DNA from: Scilla litardierei
Lineage: Eukaryota; Streptophyta; Magnoliopsida; Asparagales; Asparagaceae
Assembly (NCBI GenBank): GCA_030789695.1
Contig: CM061142.1
Coordinates: forward strand, 281,659,043 to 281,723,042
Direction of reading: 5' to 3'
Length of the DNA stretch: 64,000 nucleotides
Part shown: positions 1-9,640 of the stretch, one piece after another
How positions within the stretch are numbered: the first letter of the stretch is position 1
Layout: the number at the start of each line of letters is the position of its first letter
Notes under the pieces: generated by a model
What the model was told of the DNA's origin: nothing
Seen by the model: the letters and a program-made list of their open reading frames with translations, nothing else
The model's database searches: none
Translations under genes and position numbers: made by a program

Positions 1-19
1 GGTCTACCAAACCCTTCAG

Positions 20-31
20 TGGTATCAGAGC
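20..31 (+). other. H1 primer-binding site (initiator tRNA-Met type)
   Basis: TGGTATCAGAGC matches the standard Copia minus-strand primer site, complementary to the 3' end of initiator tRNA-Met. One base separates it from the LTR end at 18. The same spacing is seen in H2. Confidence 0.85.
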
Positions 32-104
32 TTAGGTTTGCGTAACGATCTAGCACTGCGATTTTATTAAACATTGAAATGCTTTGAAAATACTTTTAAA
101 ATGT

Positions 105-530
105 TTTAAAGTTATGAGATAATTTTTAAAAAAATTTTAGATGCCTTTTAAAATGTTCTAAAATTTATGTGATATTTTTTAAAAGATGATTTTAAAAGCC
201 TAAAAATTTTATGCGATAAATATTTTAAGTAGCATGCAAATTTTGTGATCTTTTAAAACAAGTTTTTTTATTTTTATGAGATAAAATAAAATGTTTTAAA
301 AATCAAATTTTTAAATTTAAATGTTAAATTTAAGTATGCATGCTAAAATTATTTATTTGATAAAAATTATTCTATTTAATTGTTAAATAGTTGTACACTC
401 TTTTATGCGATAAAATTAGTGTAACTTTATGTTAATGGCTATGCATATGTTGTCACTTATTTGATAACACAAGACAACCCTCTTAAGTTAGCCATTAAGA
501 ACTCGTTAAAATTTATGAGATAAATTCTAA
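105..530 (+). repeat. Hairpin class A: TTTAT-GNG-ATAAA apex repeats
   Basis: About eight copies of an apex like TTTATGAGATAAA (loops GAG, GTG, GCG or TTG) lie near 111, 162, 211, 276, 357, 402, 457 and 512. Flanking bases also pair but differ between copies: GTACACT with AGTGTAAC around 393-425, and GTTGTC with GACAAC at 449-454/473-478. H2 has related copies (11272-11285, 11313-11325). The region is AT-rich, so some pairing is expected by chance; the GC-containing outer stems are the stronger evidence. Confidence 0.6.
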
Positions 531-1090
531 TGACAGTTTTAATAAAACATTAAGAACACTTTAAGACCTAATTCCTGATTAGGGTAGTCCCTTTAATGAA
601 AATTTTATTTTAATCGTTATAATATTAATTCTCATTAAAGGACTTCGCTTTTAGCGTTGTAAATAAATTTATTAAAATCCTAATAACGATTAGGATAGCA
701 CGTGAATCTTATAGTTGATAAGGATTTAATAAAAGTTATTAAACAAATCCTAAAATTTTGAATTTAAGGATTCAACTAGTTGATATGACTACTTAGTTGT
801 TAATAAAAGCCTTTTAGTCTATGGCACGCATATAAAAATGACAAGCTTCATTCAACGGACCATGATCTAGTCAATGTGATTGGGCAAGTTTGTTGGATCA
901 CCCTAGCTAGTCTAAGGGATAAGTGATCCTGGCTTAGTCAATTTCCTGGATGTGTTCCGCTGGACCGCAATGACGTGAATCATGACTATATGTCACCCTG
1001 GACTATATCTAAGTCAAACACGTTACTAATCTTCTTCAAGATTAGCTGTAGCCCTCATTGTTTTAGGGGTTGGCAACTATAGGACCCGTG

Positions 1091-2007
1091 TTCCAGTTGT
1101 TGAGCTACACTCAAGCTATGACATGGAAATATTATAGAAACCAATTCCTTAATTACATATGATGTAGTCTAAGACCTGACCCAAACCGACGTGTCGTGAA
1201 TACACCGAGCGCCGGGGCAAGTCAGGCTAGACGTGAAAACAAGGGTCTGACTAGACTGGTCATTGTGATTTGGATGCGCACACTCATGATCACAAATGGC
1301 TAGGGGTAAAAACTGATAAGAGAGTCAAATCTGATATGATTGATGAAGAGTCATCTACAGATCGCAGAGTCAAGCAAATTGTTGAGCTACACTCAAGGTT
1401 GTTAGGCTCCGGGTGATTGGATCTCTTACCCATTTATTTAATTCGATTAAATCGTTCATTGTTAAGACTTAAAATGATCGTAAAAATAGTGGGAGGATAT
1501 AGATAGATAAAAGCCATTCTACCTATATTTAATATTAAACATATGCTAAACTAGGGCAAGAATATGTTTTGCCGATGGAATAAAAATATAATATTTTAAT
1601 GGAATTAGTTAACTGGTTAAATAGGTTGATTAATGGAATGTCAAAGTTAAATTCTAATTGATAGAATAAACTATATTCCGGTTGACATTAAAATGACCTT
1701 CTAAATGACAGACTTGAGAGATATGATTTCATTAAGTTCTGAGTCCAACAAAATAAATGCACGCTACATGTCTCTCGCCTCTATATGGGGCGGCTTGAAC
1801 CTATAAACATTCGAAGTTTGTTTCTCCCTACAAATTGTTGAGTTACACTCAAGGTTGTATGGAGAAACAATTTTGATCCGCAAGGTTCGAGAATTCGATC
1901 AACTGTTTGAGTCGAATGTACGTGCATGAGCGGTGCAAGACTGTGTATCCCAACCAGATCTTGAGACTAGCAACTTGTTGAGCTATGTTCAAGGTTGCAA
2001 AGCTCAG
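1091..2007 (+). repeat. Hairpin class B: conserved TTGAG…CTCAA apex on variable stems
   Basis: Four hairpins at 1091-1128, 1367-1409, 1820-1868 and 1961-2007 share an apex. It is a 5-bp TTGAG/CTCAA stem with a 5-nt loop, sitting on an asymmetric internal loop (NTTG on the left; GG on the right in three copies, less clear in the first). The lower stems are unrelated in sequence yet paired. The 1820 copy pairs 13 of 14 lower-stem positions; the 1367 copy pairs 10 of 11 counting G-T. The first copy is weaker. H2 has five more copies. Confidence 0.7.
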
Positions 2008-3279
2008 GCATTTGGATACATGAGATACTTGCATAGCTATTTATTTATGTTGGGTTATTTAATATCTAAATGTGATTTAGAAAAGGAAGAAGGCACTCCA
2101 GAAAGTCAATCGAGTTAAATAGTTTAATTTATCATTAGTAAAAGCATAACTAGGAGGGAATGAAAATGTGACATATTTTGATGTCACGATTTCATAATTA
2201 TTGTTATACAAAAGGTTAACATATTTTAACGAATGTTGTCACATTACTTCTGAAGCAATGTGTAATATGTATAATGATAATATATATATTAAATGTTAAT
2301 ATACAAATACACAAGATAGCAGCAAACTTATATGGCAAAATAGACTAGGCCGTATCGAGAGACTAAGCTTCACAAGTCACATAAAGAGGGGTCTGACCTC
2401 TCGTATTATGAAGTCTACGTACACTAGTGAATCTTATCCTCTTAGATATAATGGCCGAAACCCATCTGTAAGACAGTGAGAGAATGAGTTGTCAAACTCC
2501 GTCTCGTACATACTGATGTACCCAAGTCTAAATTAACCAAAATAAGTTATTCTTATAGTTTATTAAGAAACGTGTTCTTGATGAAACACAAGTCTGATAA
2601 AATAAAGAACGAAACGACGAAAGTATTTAAACTGATTCGATTAGATCGAATGGTCAAATACTTAGCTATATAAAATCTTGCGTAATTAAAAGAAAATATG
2701 ATTTTCTCTCAGGTCAAGTCTGTTAACACATCGGTGTGTTAAAAGGTATGAATCACACGTAGTTAGACTTGGTGCGATCCATAGCAAGTGACTCTGAGTT
2801 AAGTCCTCCCTCTGGGTTAAGTCCCAGATAGTAATGCCTAAGTTTTGATAATGTTCTATGAGGACATTATCAATAAGATATTCATTAAATCGATCATTAA
2901 GAAGTTGTATAATTACTCGAATCTCGTGAGACTAAGAGTCGAGTTATACATCATAATTGATGATGACTTAGTCAACTTCTAGGATGAAATTCGGAGTAGT
3001 AACTTCGATTTATAACTTGATGCAATCAGAATAGGTCTGTGTGCGTAAATAAATTTTGGAATTTAGTTTACGTGCCCAAGAAAAATGTTTCCTCACTTTT
3101 TGCAAGTAAATCTTTAAGTTAAAAGATTGGTGCAGAAAGAAAATAGTGAAGTACAATCATGTTGATCGAGAAGGGGTTCATCCTAATTCCTATAAATGGA
3201 TTATGATGAAATCGTTTTCACCAGCAGATGTGTACAGATCTACTCGGACCAAACTTAATGTAAATGCTCATGTTGACCA

Positions 3280-3686
3280 TGAAAACTGGAGCATTCACAT
3301 ATAAGTTCGTTTTTCTAAATATGATTTAGAAGAACCAACTTATATGAATTAGCCAAAAAGTTTTCAAGGTCAGTGGGAGCGTATAAATTACATACGAGGC
3401 ATCAAAGGGATGGTACATATATTTTGACAAAGTAATCAAAAAGTTTGATACTTTGTCAGAAATAGATATGAGCCATTTGAAATGACCAGTAACAAATGAT
3501 TATCGTAAGGTACGATGAGCTGGATAAGATCTAATGAAATAAAATATTATCGATTCCGAAAGACCAAGTGAATTATTTGAATAAGATTCAAATGGTTGGT
3601 CCAACATGAACATAGAAACCTCTTAAGTCTATAGAGTAGACGGTTTAGCAGATCCACTCACGAAGGCTCTACCACATGAAGTTTAG
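3280..3686 (+). pseudogene. Copia pol relic in H1 (reverse transcriptase and RNase H fragments)
   Basis: Near 3330-3375 one frame reads a degenerate version of the Copia reverse-transcriptase stretch with YM..P..F (a stop replaces the residue before P). At 3636-3686 another frame reads VDGLADPLTKALPHEV then stop, the C-terminal signature of Copia RNase H. In an intact element these motifs are separated by well over a kilobase, so most of pol is missing and the rest is broken by stops and shifts. A purine-rich tract and LTR-start-like sequence follow at about 3735-3752, at the distance normal for Copia. H2 carries matching relics at 8090-8589. Confidence 0.7.
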
Positions 3687-3734
3687 AAAGACTTATGTGT
3701 AAAAACCGGTATAAGATACCGAGATAAATGGGCC

Positions 3735-4874
3735 TAAGTGCAAGTGTGAGATGTAGAGAGATGTATGCCCTCGAGGATATTTATCTTTGTGTGAATAGCA
3801 CAAACATCTTGTTCGAAATAATAGTAACCTGTTTGGTAATAATTTATCTAAGTTATATTATAATGTAGTAAACATTAGTATTAACTTAGGTAAAGTCCTG
3901 AGACTTTATGCAAGGTCAAACATGTATCGAGATGAGTATCTCGATCATGGAGAAATGTTTGACCGTCTGTAGCACAAGTCTAAAAGGGTTCGTGGTCATA
4001 GATGTTTCGAGACAAGGATATCGAAACATTGGATAGATCATTGTGTCTTAGTCTTCACCGTATAACGGTGACGATGATCTCATGGTCGTTTTGACTTGGC
4101 AAAGTCGAAGACGAGACACAGGTACTCATTAGAGAATGAGTTCATTGAACGATCCACAAGAGTTATCATATGGTTATATTGACCCATCTGTCAAAGATAA
4201 CTCTTAGTGATGATAGGCAAGTTGGTCTTTTGACTTGAGGTCATTTTACGAACCCGTGCGTGAACGGTGCCACTTAGATCACTGATCTAGCTTCGAGGCT
4301 AGGCCTATTGAAAGGTATTTGATTGGGTGTCATTTGAAGCATACGAGGAGAGTAATGACCAAGATTCTCCCGGTCAATGGGAGTTAGTGTCGTAGAGTTA
4401 GTTCAGTCTTTAGTAAAATCTCTGATCAGTGTATGTTGGAAGAAGTCCAACATTAGTTGACTAAAGATCGATAGAAACTAACCGGATTCAAGTTATTGGG
4501 GGTGACAGTTTGACCGTACTCTAGACTTGATCTACACGACATAGTTTAGATGAAGAGACTAAAACTGCAGAACTCATCACAGACACAGTCAGGGTGGTCC
4601 GACAATTCTCATGTCGATGAGTGAACCACATAATTATGATTCTGAAACAGGGACAACAACCACTGCTCGTAGTCCCTGCCGTATAGGACTTCGAGCCCAA
4701 CCTGTAGTAATGGTCAGGTTGTAGGGTCTCATACAGAGTGCGACCTTCGTCTAGTAATAGGTAGAAACATTAGGGAGAATAATATGCATTTGATGCAAGG
4801 GATAAAATATTGCAAAAGATGTTTGTAATTATCTCCTACATTCGGGATAAATGATCCTGAGTGTAAGTGGAAGA
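3735..4874 (+). repeat. Fossil LTR start plus internal extension before the present 3' LTR
   Basis: At 3752 a TGTAGAGAGATGTATGCCC start follows a purine-rich tract, closely resembling the present LTR start at 4875 (TGTAGAGGGATGTGCG). It sits right after the RNase H relic, where a Copia 3' LTR should begin. The 1.12 kb between the two starts has no ORF and contains further hairpins (for example perfect stems around 3926-3941, 4012-4035 and 4130-4147). H2 has the same duplicated start at 8038 and 6909. An old LTR start absorbed into the interior is the simplest reading. Confidence 0.55.
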
Positions 4875-5129
4875 TGTAGAGGGATGTGCGTTCAGATCAT
4901 TTGCATTTGATTCAAATGATAATTTAAGCTAAGATAGGGACTATTTTGCATTTGATGCAAACCGGATTAAATATTTCTTAAATATTTTAAGACTATATTT
5001 AATTAAATTAACACAAGAACAAGTTCACCGGTAAGACGGTAATGTCCTGATCTAAACCCAGATTCGAACGGTGTCCAAATCGAATTCCAAAAGCCCAAGT
5101 TACGCATAAAACAACTCAAAGGGGTCTGA

Positions 5130-5430
5130 CCCATACCCAAACTGGGCCTAGGTCAAACCAGGCTTACCCAGGCCAGACCTGGTCTGACCCAGGCCAGACA
5201 GGGTCTAGCCTGGGCACCTGGACCTGGCCAGGCCCGCCTGGGCCTGTACTCATGGCCCAGGCCCAGGCCTGGGCGCCTGGGCGCCAGGGCCCTGCCAGGG
5301 CTCGGGTGCCCAGGTGCCCAGGCGCCTGGGTGCAGGCCCAAGTGCCCTGGGTGCCTGGGCACCTGGCCCAGGCGCCCAAGCCCAGGCCTGGGCTGCATCC
5401 AGGTCCAGGTCAGGGCCAGGCACCCAGTCA
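5130..5430 (+). repeat. GC-rich palindrome block in H1 LTR
   Basis: Dense, overlapping CCCAGG/CCTGGG units form palindromes such as GCCCAGGCCTGGGC. Base composition is far from the AT-rich surroundings. Reading frames are open on both strands here only because of the repeat and should not be taken as genes. H2-type LTRs carry a different GC-rich block (GTGCAC/TGCATGCA units) in the same place. Confidence 0.7.
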
Positions 5431-5782
5431 GCCAGAATTTGAGTCGTGGGGCCCACATGCTGGGCCCCACATCTGGGTACAAAACCCTAGGGGCAGTTTG
5501 CAGTTTTGACGGCTGATTTTGGACGAAAATCAAGCAATGGGCTGAACTTTGGGCGATCAATTGGAGGGTCAAAAGGACTCCGATTGACTCGCCGTTTTTT
5601 CCTATGCATTCACTGTTGAACACCCTTTGAATTAATAGGTTTTATCAATCATGAAGCTTTACGATGAGGGAGTTAAAATTCACGGAAGTTTTTCCTTTGT
5701 GAAAGGCAAACTAACTTGATTTAATTAACTCAAATTTTATAGTCCCACATCGGTTGTAGAGAAAAGGGAAGAGTCAGCCGCC

Positions 5783-5792
5783 TATATAAATA
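5783..5792 (+). promoter_or_regulatory. H1 LTR TATA box
   Basis: TATATAAATA in the LTR, 350 bp downstream of the palindrome block. The exact same box is present in the H2 LTR on the opposite strand, so it is the likely retrotransposon promoter. Confidence 0.7.
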
Positions 5793-6368
5793 GGGGCCTC
5801 CCCTTCCTCCAAACTTGTCCCAAGCTCTCGATCTGAGCGTCTCCCAAAAATATTATAGCATGCTCGGATCGAAGCTTAAATTAATTCTTCTTCTCCCTAT
5901 ATTTCTGCCTTACTCCTGAAGGGATCTAGCAAAGCCACGAAGGAGTTTGGATTCGGATCCGAAATCTTGGTGAAGGCTTTCACTTGCGTGAAACTTTCTT
6001 TGGCGCATGGTTGGCTCGGCGACACGAGGATTGCCCGCCTCGGGATGCGGAACGGTTCAAGGAGCGGCTCGGTATGGGACGAGGAGCGGCTCGGAAGACG
6101 GTGCAATACATCTTGCCTACCCCAGGGCAAGATTCCAGGTATGTGTTTTATAAGCATTAGTTTAATTTAATCGCAGTAGGTTGGATCCCTCTTGGGGTGG
6201 TCAGGTCCACCCCGAGTTGGCAGAGAACCTGGACAATGGTCTTGTTCCTTAGGGCTGTATGTTAATTAGATTAACATATAATTGTCTGCTGCATATTTTT
6301 GCTTCTGTGTTCTGTCCGACTTAGGACGGGCACGGATTTTAGCCCTGAGGGTCCGCAAAAACCCAACA

Positions 6369-6909
6369 GTCCTAGCACCTTGGTGGGGCCCATCTGCGGG
6401 CCCCACCTAGGCATCACGTGCACAGTGCACACACAGGGAACATGTACTGTTGTATGCGTGCATGCGGCCATGCAGCGTAGGCACAGGGGCGTGCGCAGGG
6501 CCTGTGCTGGGCGCACGTGTGTGCGCCCACACTGCTCCTGGGCCTGGGCCCGCTTGACTGAGTGGCACGGGTGCATGCCACTTAGCGGTTACAGACATCT
6601 GCAATCCAAGTGGGTCGGGTGCCCATCAAACGGGCGCTAGACCCGCAATGCCCATTACTAGGCTTTGGGCATTGTTTTGGCCTTATTATGCGTTTGGAGT
6701 TCGTTTTTGACGCGGTTTGAACCTCCGTTTAGACCGGGACGATCCAATCATCCAGGTAACCATTTCCACGTGTTTATTATATTGAATATGCATGTAAACA
6801 TTTTACGACACATTTAATCTTCTTTGCATCATATGCAAAATTCCCACATCTAATATTAAAATCCATTTGCATCAAATACAAATAAATTGAGGGCATACAT
6901 CCCTCAACA
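6369..6909 (-). repeat. H2 3' LTR, truncated by H1
   Basis: The part from the CCTAGCACC…GTGGG region to …CCTCAACA matches 12873-13378 of the full H2 LTR. It begins abruptly where H1 ends. The minus-strand purine tract AGTGCAAGTAAAAGA (6910-6924) abuts its end. Confidence 0.75.
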
Positions 6910-6924
6910 TCTTTTACTTGCACT

Positions 6925-9640
6925 CAGGATCATTTATCCCGAGTTTGCAAGCTAAATGCAAACCATTTGCAGCTTTATGTCTCTTGAATCAAATGCATTT
7001 TTCTCCCTAATTTCTACATATTACTTGACGAAGGTATCACTCAGTGTGAGACCCTATAGCCTGACCCTACTACAGGTTGGGCTCAAAACCACAGATCGCA
7101 ATGACCACGAGCAATGGGTGTCGTCCATGTTTTGGTATCATACTTATGTGGTTAACTCATTGACATGAGTATTGTAGGGACCACCTTGATTGTGACCATG
7201 ATGAATACCGCAGTTTTAGTTCCCTCATCAAAACTATATCGCCTAGTTAAGCCTAGGGTATTGTCAAACTGTCAACACCAATAGCTTCAACTTAGTTAGT
7301 GTCCATCGGTCCTTAGTCAAATAATGTTCTACTTCTTTCGACATACTTTGGCCAAAGTTTTTCACTAAAGATCGAATCAACACATGTGACACTAACTCCC
7401 CATAATGGGAGAGATGAATTCTCTCTTGACCATTACTCTTTTCGCACGCTTCAAGTGTCACCCAAATAAATACCTTTGAACAGGCCTTGCCTCGAAGCTA
7501 AATCAGACATCTAAGTGACACCATTCACCTACAGGTTCATACAATGACCTCAAGTCTAAGGACCAGCTTGCTTATCATCACAGAGAATTATCACTGACAA
7601 CTATGTTATGTTAACTATGTGATAACTCTCGGTGGATCGTTTAGTGAACTTATTCTCCACTGAGCAGCTGTGTCTCGTCTCTGACTTTGCCTGGTCGAAC
7701 GACCATGAGATAATCTCCACTACTCCATGGTGAAGACAAAGACGCAATGGTCTATCCGATATTTCGATATCCTTTTCTCGAAACATCTATGACCATGAAT
7801 GATTTCTGACATATGCTACTAACGGTCAAACAATTCTCCATGATCGAGATCCTCATTTCGATACTTGTTTAACTTCGCATTAAGTCTAAGGACTTTACCT
7901 AAGATCTAATGTCGACTATATTTTTATTAACTTAGATAAATTTTTACCATACAGATTACTGTAGTATTGAACAAGATGTCTGTACACTTACATAGAGATA
8001 AATTACCTCAAGATCGAGTGCATACATATCTCCCAACATCTTTCACTTGCATTCAGGCCCATTTATCCCGGTATCTCATACCGCATTTACACATAAGTCT
8101 TTATAGACTTTATGTGGCAGAGACTTTGTGAGTGAATCTGCTAAACCGTCTTTAGTTATAGACTTAAGGAATTTCTAAGTTCATGTTATACCATACAATT
8201 GAATCTCATCCAAATAATTTCCTTGGTCTCTTGGAATCCATAATATTTAATTTGCCTGGATCTCATCCAGCTCATCATACCTTACGAGAATAATCCAAAA
8301 TAGCTATTGGGCAACTGCACGATTCATAATCATTTCTGATGAAGTGTCGAACTCTTTGACCACTTTGTCAAAACATATGTTCCAGCTCATTGATGCCTCG
8401 CATGCTTTTTATTCTCTCCCATTGACTTTGAAAACTATCTGGCTGATTCATATAAGTTTGCTCTCCTAAATCATATTTAGAAAACTGACTATACATGAAT
8501 GCTCCAGTGTTCATGGTCATCATGAGAATTTTCATCGAGTCTAATCCGAATAAATCGGTACACAGCTGTTGGCGAGAAAATTTCATCACAATCCATTTAT
8601 AGGATTTCTAATGATAAGTATTCTCAACCAGCATAACTTGTACTTCAATCTTTCCATCTGCACTAATCTTCTGTCTCAAAGATTCACTTGCAGCCAAAGA
8701 AAACACTTTCCTTAGGCACGTCAACCAAAGTATATACCTTGTTTACATGCAAGGACCTTTTTCGAATTGTATCAAGCCATTTCTTAGCGTCACTACTCTA
8801 AATGGCATTTTGGAAGTTGTTTAGGCTATCATCAACTATGATGTCCTACTCGACTTTTCGTCTCACGAGACTTGAGTAACTTGTGACTTCCTAACAATTT
8901 AATTTAAGGAATATCATATTGATAAGGTCCTCACAGAACCTTATCAAGAATCTAGACACTATTATCTGGGGATTAACCCAGAAGGAGGATTGTAACCCAA
9001 AGCCACTTGCCATGTATCGCATCATGTCTAACAGAATGCGATTCATGATCTCTAACACACCAATGTGTTAAGAGACTTGACCTAAGATAAAAACACAGTT
9101 TCTTTAATTACGCAAGAATTATATAGCTAAGTATTCGACTCTTCGATCTGATCGAAGCAGTTCAAATACTTCTGCTACTGTGTACTCTATTTTATCATAC
9201 TTGTGTTTCAAACACGTGTCGTAATAAAATAAGTATAAAATATCTAGCCTAATTTAGACTTGGGTCTGAATACATCTGTATGTACGAGACCACGAGTTCT
9301 CCAACTCATTCTCCCACTGCCTTACAGAAGGTGTTTGGCCATCATACATTTGAGACAGACTTACAAGTGTCTTTCGACTCATAATATGAGAGATCAAAAC
9401 TCTTTTTATGTGACTTGTCAAGTTTGTTCTCATCTGTACGGCCTAGTCTATCTTGTCATAGATTAAATTTCTATAACTTGGGTATTTGTGTATTAACATT
9501 TAATTCAATATCGTTATACAAAACATTCACACCGAGACATTGCTTCAGAAGCAAAGTGATACGACATTCGCCAAAATGTGTTCTCCTTTTGTATAACAAT
9601 CATCCTGAAATCGTGACATCAAATGTCACGTTTTCAGTTC
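6925..9640 (-). repeat. H2 interior, pol-side half: hairpin string
   Basis: No intact gene. Short inverted repeats mirror those of H1: 8919-8947 (10-bp perfect stem), 8965-8982, 9053-9070, 9142-9156 and 9613-9629 (7 bp, loop CAA). The Copia relic and the fossil LTR start (8038) lie within this stretch. Confidence 0.65.
8090..8589 (-). pseudogene. Copia pol relic in H2
   Basis: The minus strand near 8440-8590 reads GAFMYSQF…DLGEQTYMNQPDSF, recognisable as the Copia reverse-transcriptase AFL…YMxQPxxF stretch. Near 8096-8156 it reads DGLADSLTKSLPHKV, the RNase H end. Only about 300 bp separates the two, so the intervening pol is lost, as in H1. The shared deletion means the collapse happened before the two copies diverged. 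Confidence 0.7.

Larger units (their letters stand above)
60..3110 (+). repeat. H1 interior: string of short hairpins
   Basis: Inverted repeats of 6-10 bp with 3-9 nt loops follow one another every 40-100 bp. Clear perfect stems are at 677-696 (8 bp), 2168-2187 (6 bp), 2636-2650 (6 bp), 2723-2742 (8 bp), 2811-2828 (6 bp) and 2845-2873 (10 bp). Counterparts exist in H2 on the other strand at 9613-9629, 9142-9156, 9053-9070, 8965-8982 and 8919-8947. Where the two copies differ, the stem usually stays paired. For example TTGATAATGT/ACATTATCAA in H1 corresponds to TTGATAAGGT/ACCTTATCAA in H2. No protein is visible here. A structured RNA role is inference; the inverted repeats themselves are directly visible. 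Confidence 0.7.
1..6368 (+). mobile_element. H1: non-coding Copia-derived LTR retrotransposon (5' LTR mostly outside window)
   Basis: The first 18 bases look like an LTR end (…CTTCA). They are followed after one base by a primer site matching initiator tRNA-Met at 20-31, and a 3' LTR with a purine tract in front lies at 4875-6368. H2 on the other strand has the same order and related sequence. The 4.8-kb interior has no intact ORF, only relics of Copia reverse transcriptase and RNase H near 3.3-3.7 kb, so the element is non-autonomous and would be copied by enzymes from another Copia element. The interior is very AT-rich on the left and made largely of short inverted repeats. H1 lies inside the 3' LTR of H2: its end at 6368 abuts the middle of an H2-type LTR. 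The target-site duplication cannot be checked because the other end is outside the window. Confidence 0.8.
4875..6368 (+). repeat. H1 3' LTR
   Basis: Begins TGTAGAGGG after the purine tract AAGTGGAAGA (4865-4874) and ends …ACCCAACA. It matches the H2 5' LTR (11962-13378, opposite strand) at both ends and around the promoter, but the GC-rich middle differs. It carries a TATA box at 5783-5792. Length is 1494 bp against 1417 bp in H2. Confidence 0.8.

Noticed and set aside
20..31. tRNA gene fragment
   Set aside because: Only the 12-base primer site complementary to a tRNA 3' end; the same holds for the other primer sites.
5153..5623. Overlapping open frames on both strands
   Set aside because: They follow from the GC-rich CCCAGG repeats in the H1 LTR; low-complexity Pro/Gly/Trp translation, no domain.
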